Source: Carboxylicivirga sp. (lineage in GTDB: Bacteria; Bacteroidota; Bacteroidia; Bacteroidales; Marinilabiliaceae). From it: a DNA stretch of 64,000 bases. The translations under genes and the position numbers were made by a program. The stretch covers positions 1 to 64,000 of the forward strand of contig JAOARW010000099.1 in the NCBI GenBank assembly GCA_025210475.1, written 5' to 3'. Position 1 is the first letter of the stretch. Every line of letters begins with the position of its first letter. Positions 1-7,792 of the stretch are shown in pieces. A model generated the notes under the pieces. That model was not told where the DNA came from. It worked only from the letters and a program-made list of their open reading frames with translations, and ran no database searches.

Positions 1-114
1 AAAAGAACTTATAAAATTAAAAAAAGCCTCATAGGAGCCCTCAAATTAATCATTTTTCTACTTAGTTATATAGTAGGAGGATGATAAAATTTACTTGAGA
101 GTTCCATGTGACAA

Positions 115-1530
115 ATGAAAGTAAATTATAAACACATGAAAGAAATAAACAAAATAGTATGGGTTTTACTCAGCATTATTATTTTCCAATATGCTTGTAC
201 ACCCGATGAAAGAGAATATTTTGATAACAATACCATTCAGAAAGAGGAAATAACAGGTATATATCTATATCGAAATCATTATAAGATGTTGGCTGATGGC
301 CGTGCGGAAGTTGAATTTAAGCCCATTTTATTAAAAGGGCAAGATTCAATTGTTGTACTTGATGATCGTATTGACAATGATTGGATTGAATTTACTGAAG
401 TGAAGCATAATATTAACGTTGGAAGGTATTTTTCTACTGAGAATTCCGATTTAATTGGTGATACAATTAAGGTTTGTGCACGTGTTAAAGGTACTGATTT
501 GGTTACAGATACTGTTAATGTGAGAATTCTTGAACCACTTACTGATGAATATGAAGAAATAGTATATCCGGTTGTTTTTCATGTATTACAAACTAAGGGT
601 GATGTTAAACAACAAGGCGGATTTTTTCCATCAACTAAAATTTATAGAGCCATTGAACGCTTAAATAATGTGTTCGGCGGCATCGTTAGTAAAAATGCCA
701 ATGGAGTAGATACAAAAATCAGATTTTTGCCTGCTTTATATGGACCTGATGGTAGTAAGTTAGCTGAACCCGGTATTAATCGCTTAGACCCGATTCATAA
801 AACAATAGGATATGGAAAATCTAATTATGAATGGTTTATTCGGGATCGTGGAGATTTGGTTGATCCTAAGGATATAAAAGAAAAAGGGTATGTGATTCCT
901 GAAGAAGGTAATAAGGTGCTGTGGCCACATGATAAATACATGCAAATATGGCTGATATCAGATAAGGAAGTGGATCATTTTGGAAATGACGTCAGTGAAA
1001 AATGCTATCCTCAATCGAAGTATAGTACGGCTGATATATCAACCATGCCCAAGGGGCTAAAACTAACTCGAAATGAGACTAACTATTGGCCAGGGGCTTT
1101 ATCAAAAGGACTTAAGTTGCAGCTTCAGGATTTTAATTCTGATAAACAATTAGAGCTTCATTACCTGCAGAAGGATAATGACTGGATGTATTATATTGGT
1201 ATCTATTTTGGTCTATTGCCAAATTATAAATATGGTTATACCAACAAAAAAACAGATTATTGCAGCGATACTTTCTGGTTTTACTATAATCCTTTCAGAT
1301 CTCCGAGAGTACCTTCAAGATATAACAAAAATAGGAATGTTGTAAAATTAAAGAAGTACACAAGTGGTAGTACTTACGAAGTAATGTGTGAGAATATTAT
1401 GGATGATCCTGCATGTCTCCATCGTTCCATCACAAAAGAACAAGCCATTAGGATACGATGGATTGTAGAAAACTGTCCTGAGCGTCAGGCATGGAAGTCT
1501 GATTTTGCTTTTACCGGGATAGGTGATTAA
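115..1530 (+). CDS. metzincin-like lipoprotein lacking the zinc site
   Basis: Lipoprotein of the Bacteroidetes zinc-metalloproteinase type (M43/pappalysin-like fold, the BF0631 kind), but apparently dead as an enzyme. The signal segment ends in a lipobox with Cys28; an alternative start at Met8 (136) gives a more usual signal peptide. The segment Y359-Y-I-G-I-Y-F-G-L-L-P369 lines up with HExxHxxGxxH: the glycine (366) and hydrophobic spacing are kept, but the three His and the Glu are Tyr359, Tyr360, Ile363 and Pro369. The following DYCSDT segment and the Met-turn-like ENIMDD near the C-terminus are retained. It probably binds a peptide or partner at the cell surface or periplasmic face. It precedes two TlpA-like genes, a common setting for this family. 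Confidence 0.7.
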   Translation: MKVNYKHMKEINKIVWVLLSIIIFQYACTPDEREYFDNNTIQKEEITGIYLYRNHYKMLADGRAEVEFKPILLKGQDSIVVLDDRIDNDWIEFTEVKHNINVGRYFSTENSDLIGDTIKVCARVKGTDLVTDTVNVRILEPLTDEYEEIVYPVVFHVLQTKGDVKQQGGFFPSTKIYRAIERLNNVFGGIVSKNANGVDTKIRFLPALYGPDGSKLAEPGINRLDPIHKTIGYGKSNYEWFIRDRGDLVDPKDIKEKGYVIPEEGNKVLWPHDKYMQIWLISDKEVDHFGNDVSEKCYPQSKYSTADISTMPKGLKLTRNETNYWPGALSKGLKLQLQDFNSDKQLELHYLQKDNDWMYYIGIYFGLLPNYKYGYTNKKTDYCSDTFWFYYNPFRSPRVPSRYNKNRNVVKLKKYTSGSTYEVMCENIMDDPACLHRSITKEQAIRIRWIVENCPERQAWKSDFAFTGIGD

Positions 1531-1548
1531 GAAAAATATTACTAATAT

Positions 1549-1591
1549 GAGTGAACTTCTAACAGTTAAATATAACTGTTAGAAGTTACTC
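1549..1591. terminator. 18-bp stem-loop after the metzincin-like gene
   Basis: Inverted repeat with arms of about 18 bp (GAGT plus AACTTCTAACAGTT against AACTGTTAGAAGTTACTC, one bulged G) and a short A/T loop, 19 bases past the stop codon. No T-run follows, so it may be a transcript-end stabiliser or processing hairpin rather than an intrinsic terminator. Confidence 0.5.
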
Positions 1592-1702
1592 AAAATATCG
1601 CTACTTAAGTATTAGTTTATGTCCGTTAATATGAGGACATGACTAAGAAGATTCTACATTTTATATCATAAAATAGCCTTAACCAATAAAAACGTATTAA
1701 CT

Positions 1703-3028
1703 ATGAATAATCATAGAACAGTATTGCTATGCTTTTTTTTGAGCTTGTGTTTTGTAACAATCAACAGCCAAGACAATAATAAATCAAACCGTCTGAAGAT
1801 TAGTGGAAGTTTGTCTGGTGAGCAATATTTTATGTTACTCGATGCTAGTTGGGATACTTGGTCGCGCCAAATAACGCCCTATCTGAATGGTACCATTGAT
1901 GAGAATGGTAATGCATACTTTGAATCAGATTCAATCAAAGAAGGTTATTATCTGGTTAATAGTAAAATAATGCTGTATTTACGCCCAGGGATGAATGTGG
2001 GCATAAAAAAAATAGATGGGCATATACAATCTACTTCGCATGCCTATATGAATCCGTTAAATAGCCTTTATAATCAAAATATCCTAAAGGATTTTGTGCG
2101 AACCCATAGCAAATTAAAATTTGACAACTATTGTGCGAAAGTAGATGAAAAATATGCTGCTTATAAAACTCGTATTGAAAATATTGCAGACGGACGATTG
2201 AGAGAAATCGAAAGGTATCATGTTGAAATGGCTGAAACAATGCTAAAATTGCAGTACGGATTAGCCAATAAAGACTTTATCAGCACTGATGCATATACCA
2301 ACTTGCTTAAGAAGGTCGACTTCAGTCAGGACTTCTATAGTATACTTCCGCAATGGCGCAATTGGTTAAAAGACTATTTTAAAATCATTAAGTTCGAATA
2401 CAATTTAAGCGACGAGAAGGTTAACTCCTTGGCTTTTCAACTAAAGGAAATAAAAAGTCGTGAAGTCAAGGAAGTTTGGGCCTGGGAACGAGTGGTTACG
2501 AATGCCACATTTGATGATCAGTCCTATGCTAATTTCAAATTGGCCAGGAAATACATCAAAGATGAACATAAACTAAGGTTTATTGAAAATCAGATGACAG
2601 CAATGGAACTGGCATTAAAAGGCACTCCGTTTTGCGATCTCAAATTTAAAGATGAGAATGGGGACGTAATGAGCTTCGATAAATTTAAAGGGAAATATGT
2701 GTACATCGATTTTCTTGGGGTATACTGCCCTGCTTGCATTGCCCAATTGCCACATTTAAAAGAGATAAAGAAGGCATTTGAAGGAAAAGATATTGTTTTT
2801 GTTTCCGTATGTCTGGGAGATGATACTGCAAAATGGAAAAAACTAATAGAAAAGCATCAGATTGATTGCGAAAACTTAATCAGCAACAATAACGGTATTT
2901 CTGGCCTTTATAACATTACCTACATTCCACATTATATGCTGCTGGATAAAAAAGGAAGATTGGTGACAGCAAATGCACCAAAACCCCACGATAAAGAATT
3001 AAAAACTATGTTAGACAAATTACTGTGA
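1703..3028 (+). CDS. TlpA-family thioredoxin-like protein (CPAC)
   Basis: Periplasmic thiol oxidoreductase-like protein. A signal peptide (hydrophobic residues about 8-20, ending NSQ) is followed by a long N-terminal region containing a DUF4369-like beta segment and then a helical region, as usual for Bacteroidetes TlpA-like proteins. The C-terminal thioredoxin fold starts near residue 315. Its active site is C342-P-A-C345 instead of the common CGPC, preceded by YIDFLGVY. The cis-proline stretch is YIPHYMLLDKKG. The stop overlaps a possible GTG of the next gene, so the two are surely co-transcribed and may be translationally coupled. The substrate is unknown; the vicinal-Cys propeller proteins downstream are reasonable candidates. 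Confidence 0.85.
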   Translation: MNNHRTVLLCFFLSLCFVTINSQDNNKSNRLKISGSLSGEQYFMLLDASWDTWSRQITPYLNGTIDENGNAYFESDSIKEGYYLVNSKIMLYLRPGMNVGIKKIDGHIQSTSHAYMNPLNSLYNQNILKDFVRTHSKLKFDNYCAKVDEKYAAYKTRIENIADGRLREIERYHVEMAETMLKLQYGLANKDFISTDAYTNLLKKVDFSQDFYSILPQWRNWLKDYFKIIKFEYNLSDEKVNSLAFQLKEIKSREVKEVWAWERVVTNATFDDQSYANFKLARKYIKDEHKLRFIENQMTAMELALKGTPFCDLKFKDENGDVMSFDKFKGKYVYIDFLGVYCPACIAQLPHLKEIKKAFEGKDIVFVSVCLGDDTAKWKKLIEKHQIDCENLISNNNGISGLYNITYIPHYMLLDKKGRLVTANAPKPHDKELKTMLDKLL

Positions 3029-3030
3029 TT

Positions 3031-4167
3031 ATGAAGCCAAAGGTAAAATTATTAAAACTATTCGTGACGGTATTAACCCTCTTGTCCTTCACGTCGTGTT
3101 ATAAGAAATCATTTGAAATTAAAGGATATATTAAAGGTGTTAGCAATGGTTTAATAATTGCCAATGGCCACTCAATAAAGGACACGATTCAACTAAAGAA
3201 TGGTCATTTTGAGTTTAATGGCAGTGTTGATCAGCCAGAGTTAGTCAAGTTTTATGTTGAAGATGAAGAAAAGAAGGTGGAAACCTATTTAAGTCCCATA
3301 AAGGTATTTATTAGTAATGATGGAATTTCAGTAAAAGCTAAACTGGCAAAATACGGACGATTAACCTATGATATTGTAGGAGGAAAGGAACATCAAAAGT
3401 ATGTTGATTTTACCGAACAACTAACCATGTTAGATTCCATGCGAAGGGCATATTTTGACCAGCAAACCCTGTTAATGGAAGGAAAAGAGCAGGCGTACAA
3501 AGTTGTATCTCAAAAATATAAACAATGGGGTCAGGAACTGGATGCAGTAATTCCTCAATGCCTTGAATGGAATGAGAGTATGTGTGGAACCTATATTGTT
3601 CTTGACAATTTTAATTATATCCCATTAGATCAAGTTACCCAGTTGGCTAATGCTTTTTCGACGAAGATGCAAAAATCGCCATACCTCGCAGATTTGAAAC
3701 GTAAAATCGGCAACAGAACCCGAATGAAAAATGGGAATGTAATTCCCAACTTTGAACTTGTTGACAAGAACGGAAAGGTATATACATTAAAAGACTTTAA
3801 AGATAAATATATCATGCTTGACTTTGGAGGATACTATTGTCATTGGTGCGTTAAAGAGTTTCCCAATGTTGCCAGAGTTTGCTCAAAATACAAAGACAAA
3901 GGTATGGTGTTGCTCAGTATTAATATGGATGGAAGCAAGACCTTCGCAGATAAAGATCATGAGCGTCAAAGCAGGTATTTATCAAAATACAACATTGATC
4001 TGAACAAATACTATCTAACTCCCAAAGGAGAAGTAAATAAACTTGTTGGCGAATACAATATTGACGGTTATCCATATATTATTCTGGTTGGGCCAGATGG
4101 GAAAATCATCGAAAAGAATTTAAGGGGAAAGCAAATGGCCATGGTGGCTGATCAATGCTTTAACTGA
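3031..4167 (+). CDS. TlpA-family lipoprotein (CHWC active site)
   Basis: Thioredoxin-fold lipoprotein anchored by a lipobox (LLSFTSC). I place the start at ATG 3031, two bases after the preceding stop; an in-frame GTG at 3025 overlapping that stop is possible. The N-terminus reads as a DUF4369 domain (FEIKGYIKGVSNG... through VFISNDG), then a helical linker, then the thioredoxin domain with C270-H-W-C273. A CxxC with HW in the middle departs from the classic CGPC and probably shifts the redox potential. The cis-Pro region is IDGYPYIILVGPDG. Paired with the CPAC protein immediately upstream, which suggests a dedicated thiol relay or two reductases acting on the same exported clients. Confidence 0.83.
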   Translation: MKPKVKLLKLFVTVLTLLSFTSCYKKSFEIKGYIKGVSNGLIIANGHSIKDTIQLKNGHFEFNGSVDQPELVKFYVEDEEKKVETYLSPIKVFISNDGISVKAKLAKYGRLTYDIVGGKEHQKYVDFTEQLTMLDSMRRAYFDQQTLLMEGKEQAYKVVSQKYKQWGQELDAVIPQCLEWNESMCGTYIVLDNFNYIPLDQVTQLANAFSTKMQKSPYLADLKRKIGNRTRMKNGNVIPNFELVDKNGKVYTLKDFKDKYIMLDFGGYYCHWCVKEFPNVARVCSKYKDKGMVLLSINMDGSKTFADKDHERQSRYLSKYNIDLNKYYLTPKGEVNKLVGEYNIDGYPYIILVGPDGKIIEKNLRGKQMAMVADQCFN

Positions 4168-4197
4168 TTATAACTAAAATATTAGACTAACCCTCTT

Positions 4198-4231
4198 AAG
4201 GGGGTATCTGTTTTAAGGTACCTCCTTTTTT
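4198..4231 (+). terminator. intrinsic terminator after the TlpA pair
   Basis: AAGGGGGTA and TACCTCCTT form a near-perfect stem (one G-U type pair) with an A/T-rich loop, followed directly by a T-run. It sits between the TlpA pair and the first propeller gene, so the propeller genes may be partly independent of, or attenuated relative to, the upstream genes. Confidence 0.7.
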
Positions 4232-4249
4232 ATTCTCAATAAAAATGTC

Positions 4250-5842
4250 ATGAATAAACTAATTATAAGATCAGTACAGCTTTGTCTTTTTACAATGGTC
4301 TTGTTTAGCTGTAATCAATCGAAAGAAAAGCCCGGGTGGACAGTAAACGGAACAATTGAAGGCTTGTCTGAAGGAGTTATTCTTCATAAGAAAAAAGAGT
4401 ATAAGGTAACAAATGGCACTTTCCAGGTTACCGGACCCGAAGTGAAGGAGCCCACGAGACTTGGTTTTTCAATCAAAGGTGCAGAGGTGTCTTTTAGTAT
4501 GTATGTCGAAAATGGCATTACCAATTATTCGGCTAAACTGGTTGAAAAAGAAAGAAACTCTTTTTTTGAAAATAAGCCGGAAAAATACAAACAACTGATC
4601 GATGAAAAAATTGAAGGATCAATTGTTAATGAGCATCATAAAGAGTACTTTGCTGCCATTAATTCTTCGATGCAGGCCTATCATAAAAAGATGTATCAGG
4701 CAAAAAGAAATAAGCAACCTGCAGATGAAATTAACAAATTGCTGCAAGAAAAGGAGCAGAAGAAGACCGAAGCGGAGTTAGATTTTATTAAAAAACACAC
4801 AAAGGACTATTATGGTGCCGTTGCACTTGCTTATATGTGTAAAGGCAAGAATAAAGATGAGGTTGAAAAAGCTCTTAAACTGCTTGATCCTTCAATGGAT
4901 AATTCAATTGTTCGATCCCTTAAGGAACAGGTAGCCAAATCAAAAGATGTTGATATTTCGGAGGCAATTACAGTAAGAGATGTATCCTACAAAGTAGAGA
5001 AGACTTTTGATGGAAGTTCGGTGCTTAATGTTGTTTATATGGGCGTATTCAGCAATGATCACATTTGCACCTTAACTAATGATGGAACGATTAAATTGGT
5101 TAATACGTATGGAAAGCCAATCAACTCTTTTAAGCCAAAATCTGAATTTAAACCTACCTCACTGGCCATCGACGAAAAAGATAACATCTATGTTTTGTGT
5201 CCACTTGTAGAGGAAGTTACCAAAGAATATCGGGGCAAAACATATAAGAAAAAACAAACGACTGGTTATTTATGTAAAGTGTTTAACCAGAAGGGTAATC
5301 GAATTCGAACCATGGAGTTAAGCAGCCTTCATTCGGCTACAGGAGCGCGAGTGGCCAATAATAAATTAATGATTGCTGATCGTGAAAATCGCATTATAGC
5401 TGTTTACAATAGTGAAACGGGTGAAAAGGAAGCTGTATTGGAAGGTATGCGTCCTTGCTGTGGCATTCTTGATTTTAGTATTAATGAAAAGAATGAAATT
5501 TTGGTGGCCAATTTAGGGGCATTCCGTGTTCAGGCATACGATATGAGAGGGAAGCAATTATTGGCTTTTGGTCAGCGCGGTAAAGATGTCAGTGATTTCC
5601 ATGGTTGCTGCAATCCGGTTAGTGTTGCTTTTCTATCAAATGGAGCAATTGTTACGGTTGAAAAAGACCCAACCCGTATTAAGGTTTATAGCCAGGAAGG
5701 AGCGAAGCAAATTGAAGGTATACAGGAATTGGTGAGTGGCTGTACTTACATTCCGATGATTGTGGATGGGAATGATAACCTGTATCTGGCATCACCCAAG
5801 AAAGGGATAATAAAATGTATTCCCCAAAAGAAAGTCGTTTAG
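4250..5842 (+). CDS. DUF4369/six-bladed beta-propeller lipoprotein
   Basis: Lipoprotein (lipobox VLFSC) of 530 residues. Residues about 30-95 read as a DUF4369-type beta domain, 95-250 as a charged helical linker, and from about 260 to the end as NHL-type propeller blades (repeats such as TSLAIDEKDNIYVL, FSINEKNEILVANLGAFRVQAYD, VSVAFLSNGAIVTVEKD, IPMIVDGNDNLYLASP). Two vicinal Cys pairs stand out: Cys403-Cys404 (RPCCGILDF) and Cys453-Cys454 (HGCCNPV), plus Cys498. The paralogue immediately downstream has the same pairs and a third CC where this one has Cys-Thr. The function is unknown; paired cysteines beside two TlpA proteins suggest thiol/disulfide or metal chemistry at the surface. Confidence 0.8.
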   Translation: MNKLIIRSVQLCLFTMVLFSCNQSKEKPGWTVNGTIEGLSEGVILHKKKEYKVTNGTFQVTGPEVKEPTRLGFSIKGAEVSFSMYVENGITNYSAKLVEKERNSFFENKPEKYKQLIDEKIEGSIVNEHHKEYFAAINSSMQAYHKKMYQAKRNKQPADEINKLLQEKEQKKTEAELDFIKKHTKDYYGAVALAYMCKGKNKDEVEKALKLLDPSMDNSIVRSLKEQVAKSKDVDISEAITVRDVSYKVEKTFDGSSVLNVVYMGVFSNDHICTLTNDGTIKLVNTYGKPINSFKPKSEFKPTSLAIDEKDNIYVLCPLVEEVTKEYRGKTYKKKQTTGYLCKVFNQKGNRIRTMELSSLHSATGARVANNKLMIADRENRIIAVYNSETGEKEAVLEGMRPCCGILDFSINEKNEILVANLGAFRVQAYDMRGKQLLAFGQRGKDVSDFHGCCNPVSVAFLSNGAIVTVEKDPTRIKVYSQEGAKQIEGIQELVSGCTYIPMIVDGNDNLYLASPKKGIIKCIPQKKVV

Positions 5843-5911
5843 TTGCCTTCAAGAGGTTTTGAAACGTTTGCAACAAAAAGGTATAATAGTAAGGATCATA
5901 GATAAAAGAAC

Positions 5912-6859
5912 ATGAAGAATATATTGGGAAAATTAACCAGTGCTTTGATGTTGATGGTTTGTTTATCAGCATGTAATGAAAACAAACATGAAGGTTACCT
6001 TATAAAGGGATGCATTAAAGGTATACAAAACGATAAACTAAAGGTAAAGCCAGGCTTCAAAGGGGCTAAAGAAATAATTGTTGAAGTTAAGGATGGTGCA
6101 TTCCAGCTAGAAGGAGAGGCATTAAAAGAGCCAAGCTTCTTTAGTTTCTTTTTGCTTGAGCAAAAAAAGTTCTTTTATTTTTATGTGGATAATGGTGAAA
6201 TAATTTTTGAAGGCGAACTGGGAGTGAAGGATGGATTTCCAGCAATTGTAACAAAGCGTCTGGAAGGTTGTGAAGTAAATGATCACATCAGTTTGCTTAA
6301 TAGCCAATTTAAGGACGTTGATTCAAAGTATGATTTATCGAATGTAAAAAAGGAAGATCTGAAAACCGTTTTAGATAAAATGGCCAATGAAAAAAGGGAT
6401 GTCCAATATGCATTCATTAAAGCAAATCCTAAGGCTTTTTGGACAGGACTGGTGGCAAAGGAACTGGCACATGGGATGAATGCAGCTGAAGTAAAAGAAG
6501 TTCTTAAGTTGGTTGATCCGGAACTGGATACGCTACATTTACGCGAATTAAAATCGATGTTGGTTAAAATGGAAGAAACCGATGTGGAGCTGAGCGAAAT
6601 TACACAAGCTCCAACCATTCCTTATAAAGTTGATAAAAGCTATAAAGGAAATAAAATGGCTGGAATCAGGTACTTGGCTGTACTATCTGACAATAAGGTT
6701 TGTGCACTTTGTAAAGGAGGGGAAATAAAAATAATAGAACCAGACGGGAAAGAGGCATCAGCTTTTAAATTATTAAAGAGCAGCAGTGTAATAGCAGTAG
6801 ATGCTAAAGATCAGATATACACTTTTCATGCAATTGTTGAAGAGCAGGAAAAAAAGTGA
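5912..6859 (+). CDS. propeller lipoprotein, N-terminal part (frameshifted)
   Basis: First part of a paralogue of the propeller lipoprotein upstream. It has a lipobox (VCLSAC), the DUF4369-like domain (GYLIKGCIKGIQNDKLKVKPG...), the helical linker and the first propeller blade. The frame ends abruptly after VEEQEKK, at the position where the intact paralogue continues VEEVTKEYRGKTYKKK into the remaining blades. The missing part is encoded from 6856 in the -1 frame. The break lies exactly at GAA AAA AAG TGA, so a -1 shift on A_AAA_AAG would join the parts into a protein of about 515 residues, close to the paralogue's 530. Without a shift this product lacks most of the propeller. Confidence 0.75.
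   Translation: MKNILGKLTSALMLMVCLSACNENKHEGYLIKGCIKGIQNDKLKVKPGFKGAKEIIVEVKDGAFQLEGEALKEPSFFSFFLLEQKKFFYFYVDNGEIIFEGELGVKDGFPAIVTKRLEGCEVNDHISLLNSQFKDVDSKYDLSNVKKEDLKTVLDKMANEKRDVQYAFIKANPKAFWTGLVAKELAHGMNAAEVKEVLKLVDPELDTLHLRELKSMLVKMEETDVELSEITQAPTIPYKVDKSYKGNKMAGIRYLAVLSDNKVCALCKGGEIKIIEPDGKEASAFKLLKSSSVIAVDAKDQIYTFHAIVEEQEKK
6849..6856 (+). promoter_or_regulatory. candidate -1 frameshift site A_AAA_AAG
   Basis: Seven A residues followed by G, phased in the zero frame as A_AAA_AAG (the heptamer used by E. coli dnaX), with the zero-frame stop TGA immediately after. The -1 frame opens at the next base and encodes the rest of the homologous propeller. A purine-rich GAGCAGGA lies just upstream. 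A fixed indel or sequencing error in the A-run is the alternative explanation. Confidence 0.5.
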
Positions 6860-7458
6860 GAGGTAAGCTTATAAAGAGAAAAGTAACAAAGGGGCATGAA
6901 TGCATTATTTACAATAAATCGGGATCACAAGTTAATTCTTTTGAGATAAAAGGATTGGCTTATGCATCCGGAGCCAGAGTAGTTGGAAATAAACTATTGG
7001 TTGCCGATGTTAAAAGACAATTGGTAGGCATTTATGATGCTCAAAAAGGGAATCTGTTATCGGAGATGAAAGATATGCGACCATGTTGCGGTATTCTTGA
7101 TTTTAGTATCAATCCTGATAATGAGTTGTTGGTGGCTAATTTGGGTGCTTTCAGGGTGCAGAAATACGATCTTAAGGGTAAGATTCTCCTCACCTTTGGT
7201 AAACGCGGCAAAGGTCTGAACGATTTCCATGGATGTTGTAATCCTGTTAATGTAGCTTTCTTATCTAATGGGGCTATTGTTACGGTCGAAAAAGATCCAA
7301 CCCGTATAAAAATATACAGTAAAGAAGGGGCAAAGGTGATTAAAGGCATTGAAGAATTAGTGGAAGGCTGTTGCTATATACCAATGATAGTGGATGGTAA
7401 AGATAACTTGTATCTGGCCTCTCCTAAAAAAGGACTTATCCGTTGTGTTCCGGCTTAA
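6856..7458 (+). CDS. propeller lipoprotein, C-terminal part (-1 frame)
   Basis: Remaining blades of the split propeller protein, overlapping the upstream frame by four bases (GTGA). The product carries the family motifs RPCCGILDF, FHGCCNPVNVAFLSNGAIVTVEKDPTRIK, and a third pair in EGCCYIPMIVDGKDNLYLASPKKG, closely matching the intact neighbour. It has no signal peptide of its own, so reinitiation at GTG 6856 would leave it cytoplasmic and it makes sense only as part of a fusion with the upstream segment. The sequence is well conserved past the break with no further stops, which argues against an old pseudogene. Confidence 0.72.
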   Translation: MRGKLIKRKVTKGHECIIYNKSGSQVNSFEIKGLAYASGARVVGNKLLVADVKRQLVGIYDAQKGNLLSEMKDMRPCCGILDFSINPDNELLVANLGAFRVQKYDLKGKILLTFGKRGKGLNDFHGCCNPVNVAFLSNGAIVTVEKDPTRIKIYSKEGAKVIKGIEELVEGCCYIPMIVDGKDNLYLASPKKGLIRCVPA

Positions 7459-7506
7459 GCTATATTAAAGTAGTATTATTGAATGAACATCTGGATTATT
7501 AATGAG

Positions 7507-7544
7507 AGTAGATAGTGGTTTGTATTCGTTATCTGCTTTTTTTT
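7507..7544 (+). terminator. intrinsic terminator of the propeller operon
   Basis: AGTAGATA pairs with TATCTGCT (one G-U) across a 15-base loop and is followed by a run of eight T. It closes the operon. The rest of the 7459-7792 gap is A/T-rich with no gene; it precedes the regulator gene and must hold its promoter, which I could not identify. Confidence 0.75.
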
Positions 7545-7792
7545 CTGAACGTTTGTAACAAATATATCAGTATTTTTATAAATTAGTCAGCTAAGAGTGG
7601 ATAAGAAAAATAAAATTAAAGAAAGTATTGATGTTGTAATGTTTAGAGGTATGGATTAATACTATTTTTTTTCATGAAATGAGCCTTATTTTTAATTATT
7701 TACCTAAGGCTCTTCATTGATACACTGGTATAATATGATTTTAATAAAGCTTTATTATTCTGGAATAGGTAATTTAATAATTGAATGATAAA

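Noticed and set aside
3818..4003. 61-codon open frame within the CHWC TlpA gene
   Set aside because: Out-of-frame shadow of a clearly coding thioredoxin domain.
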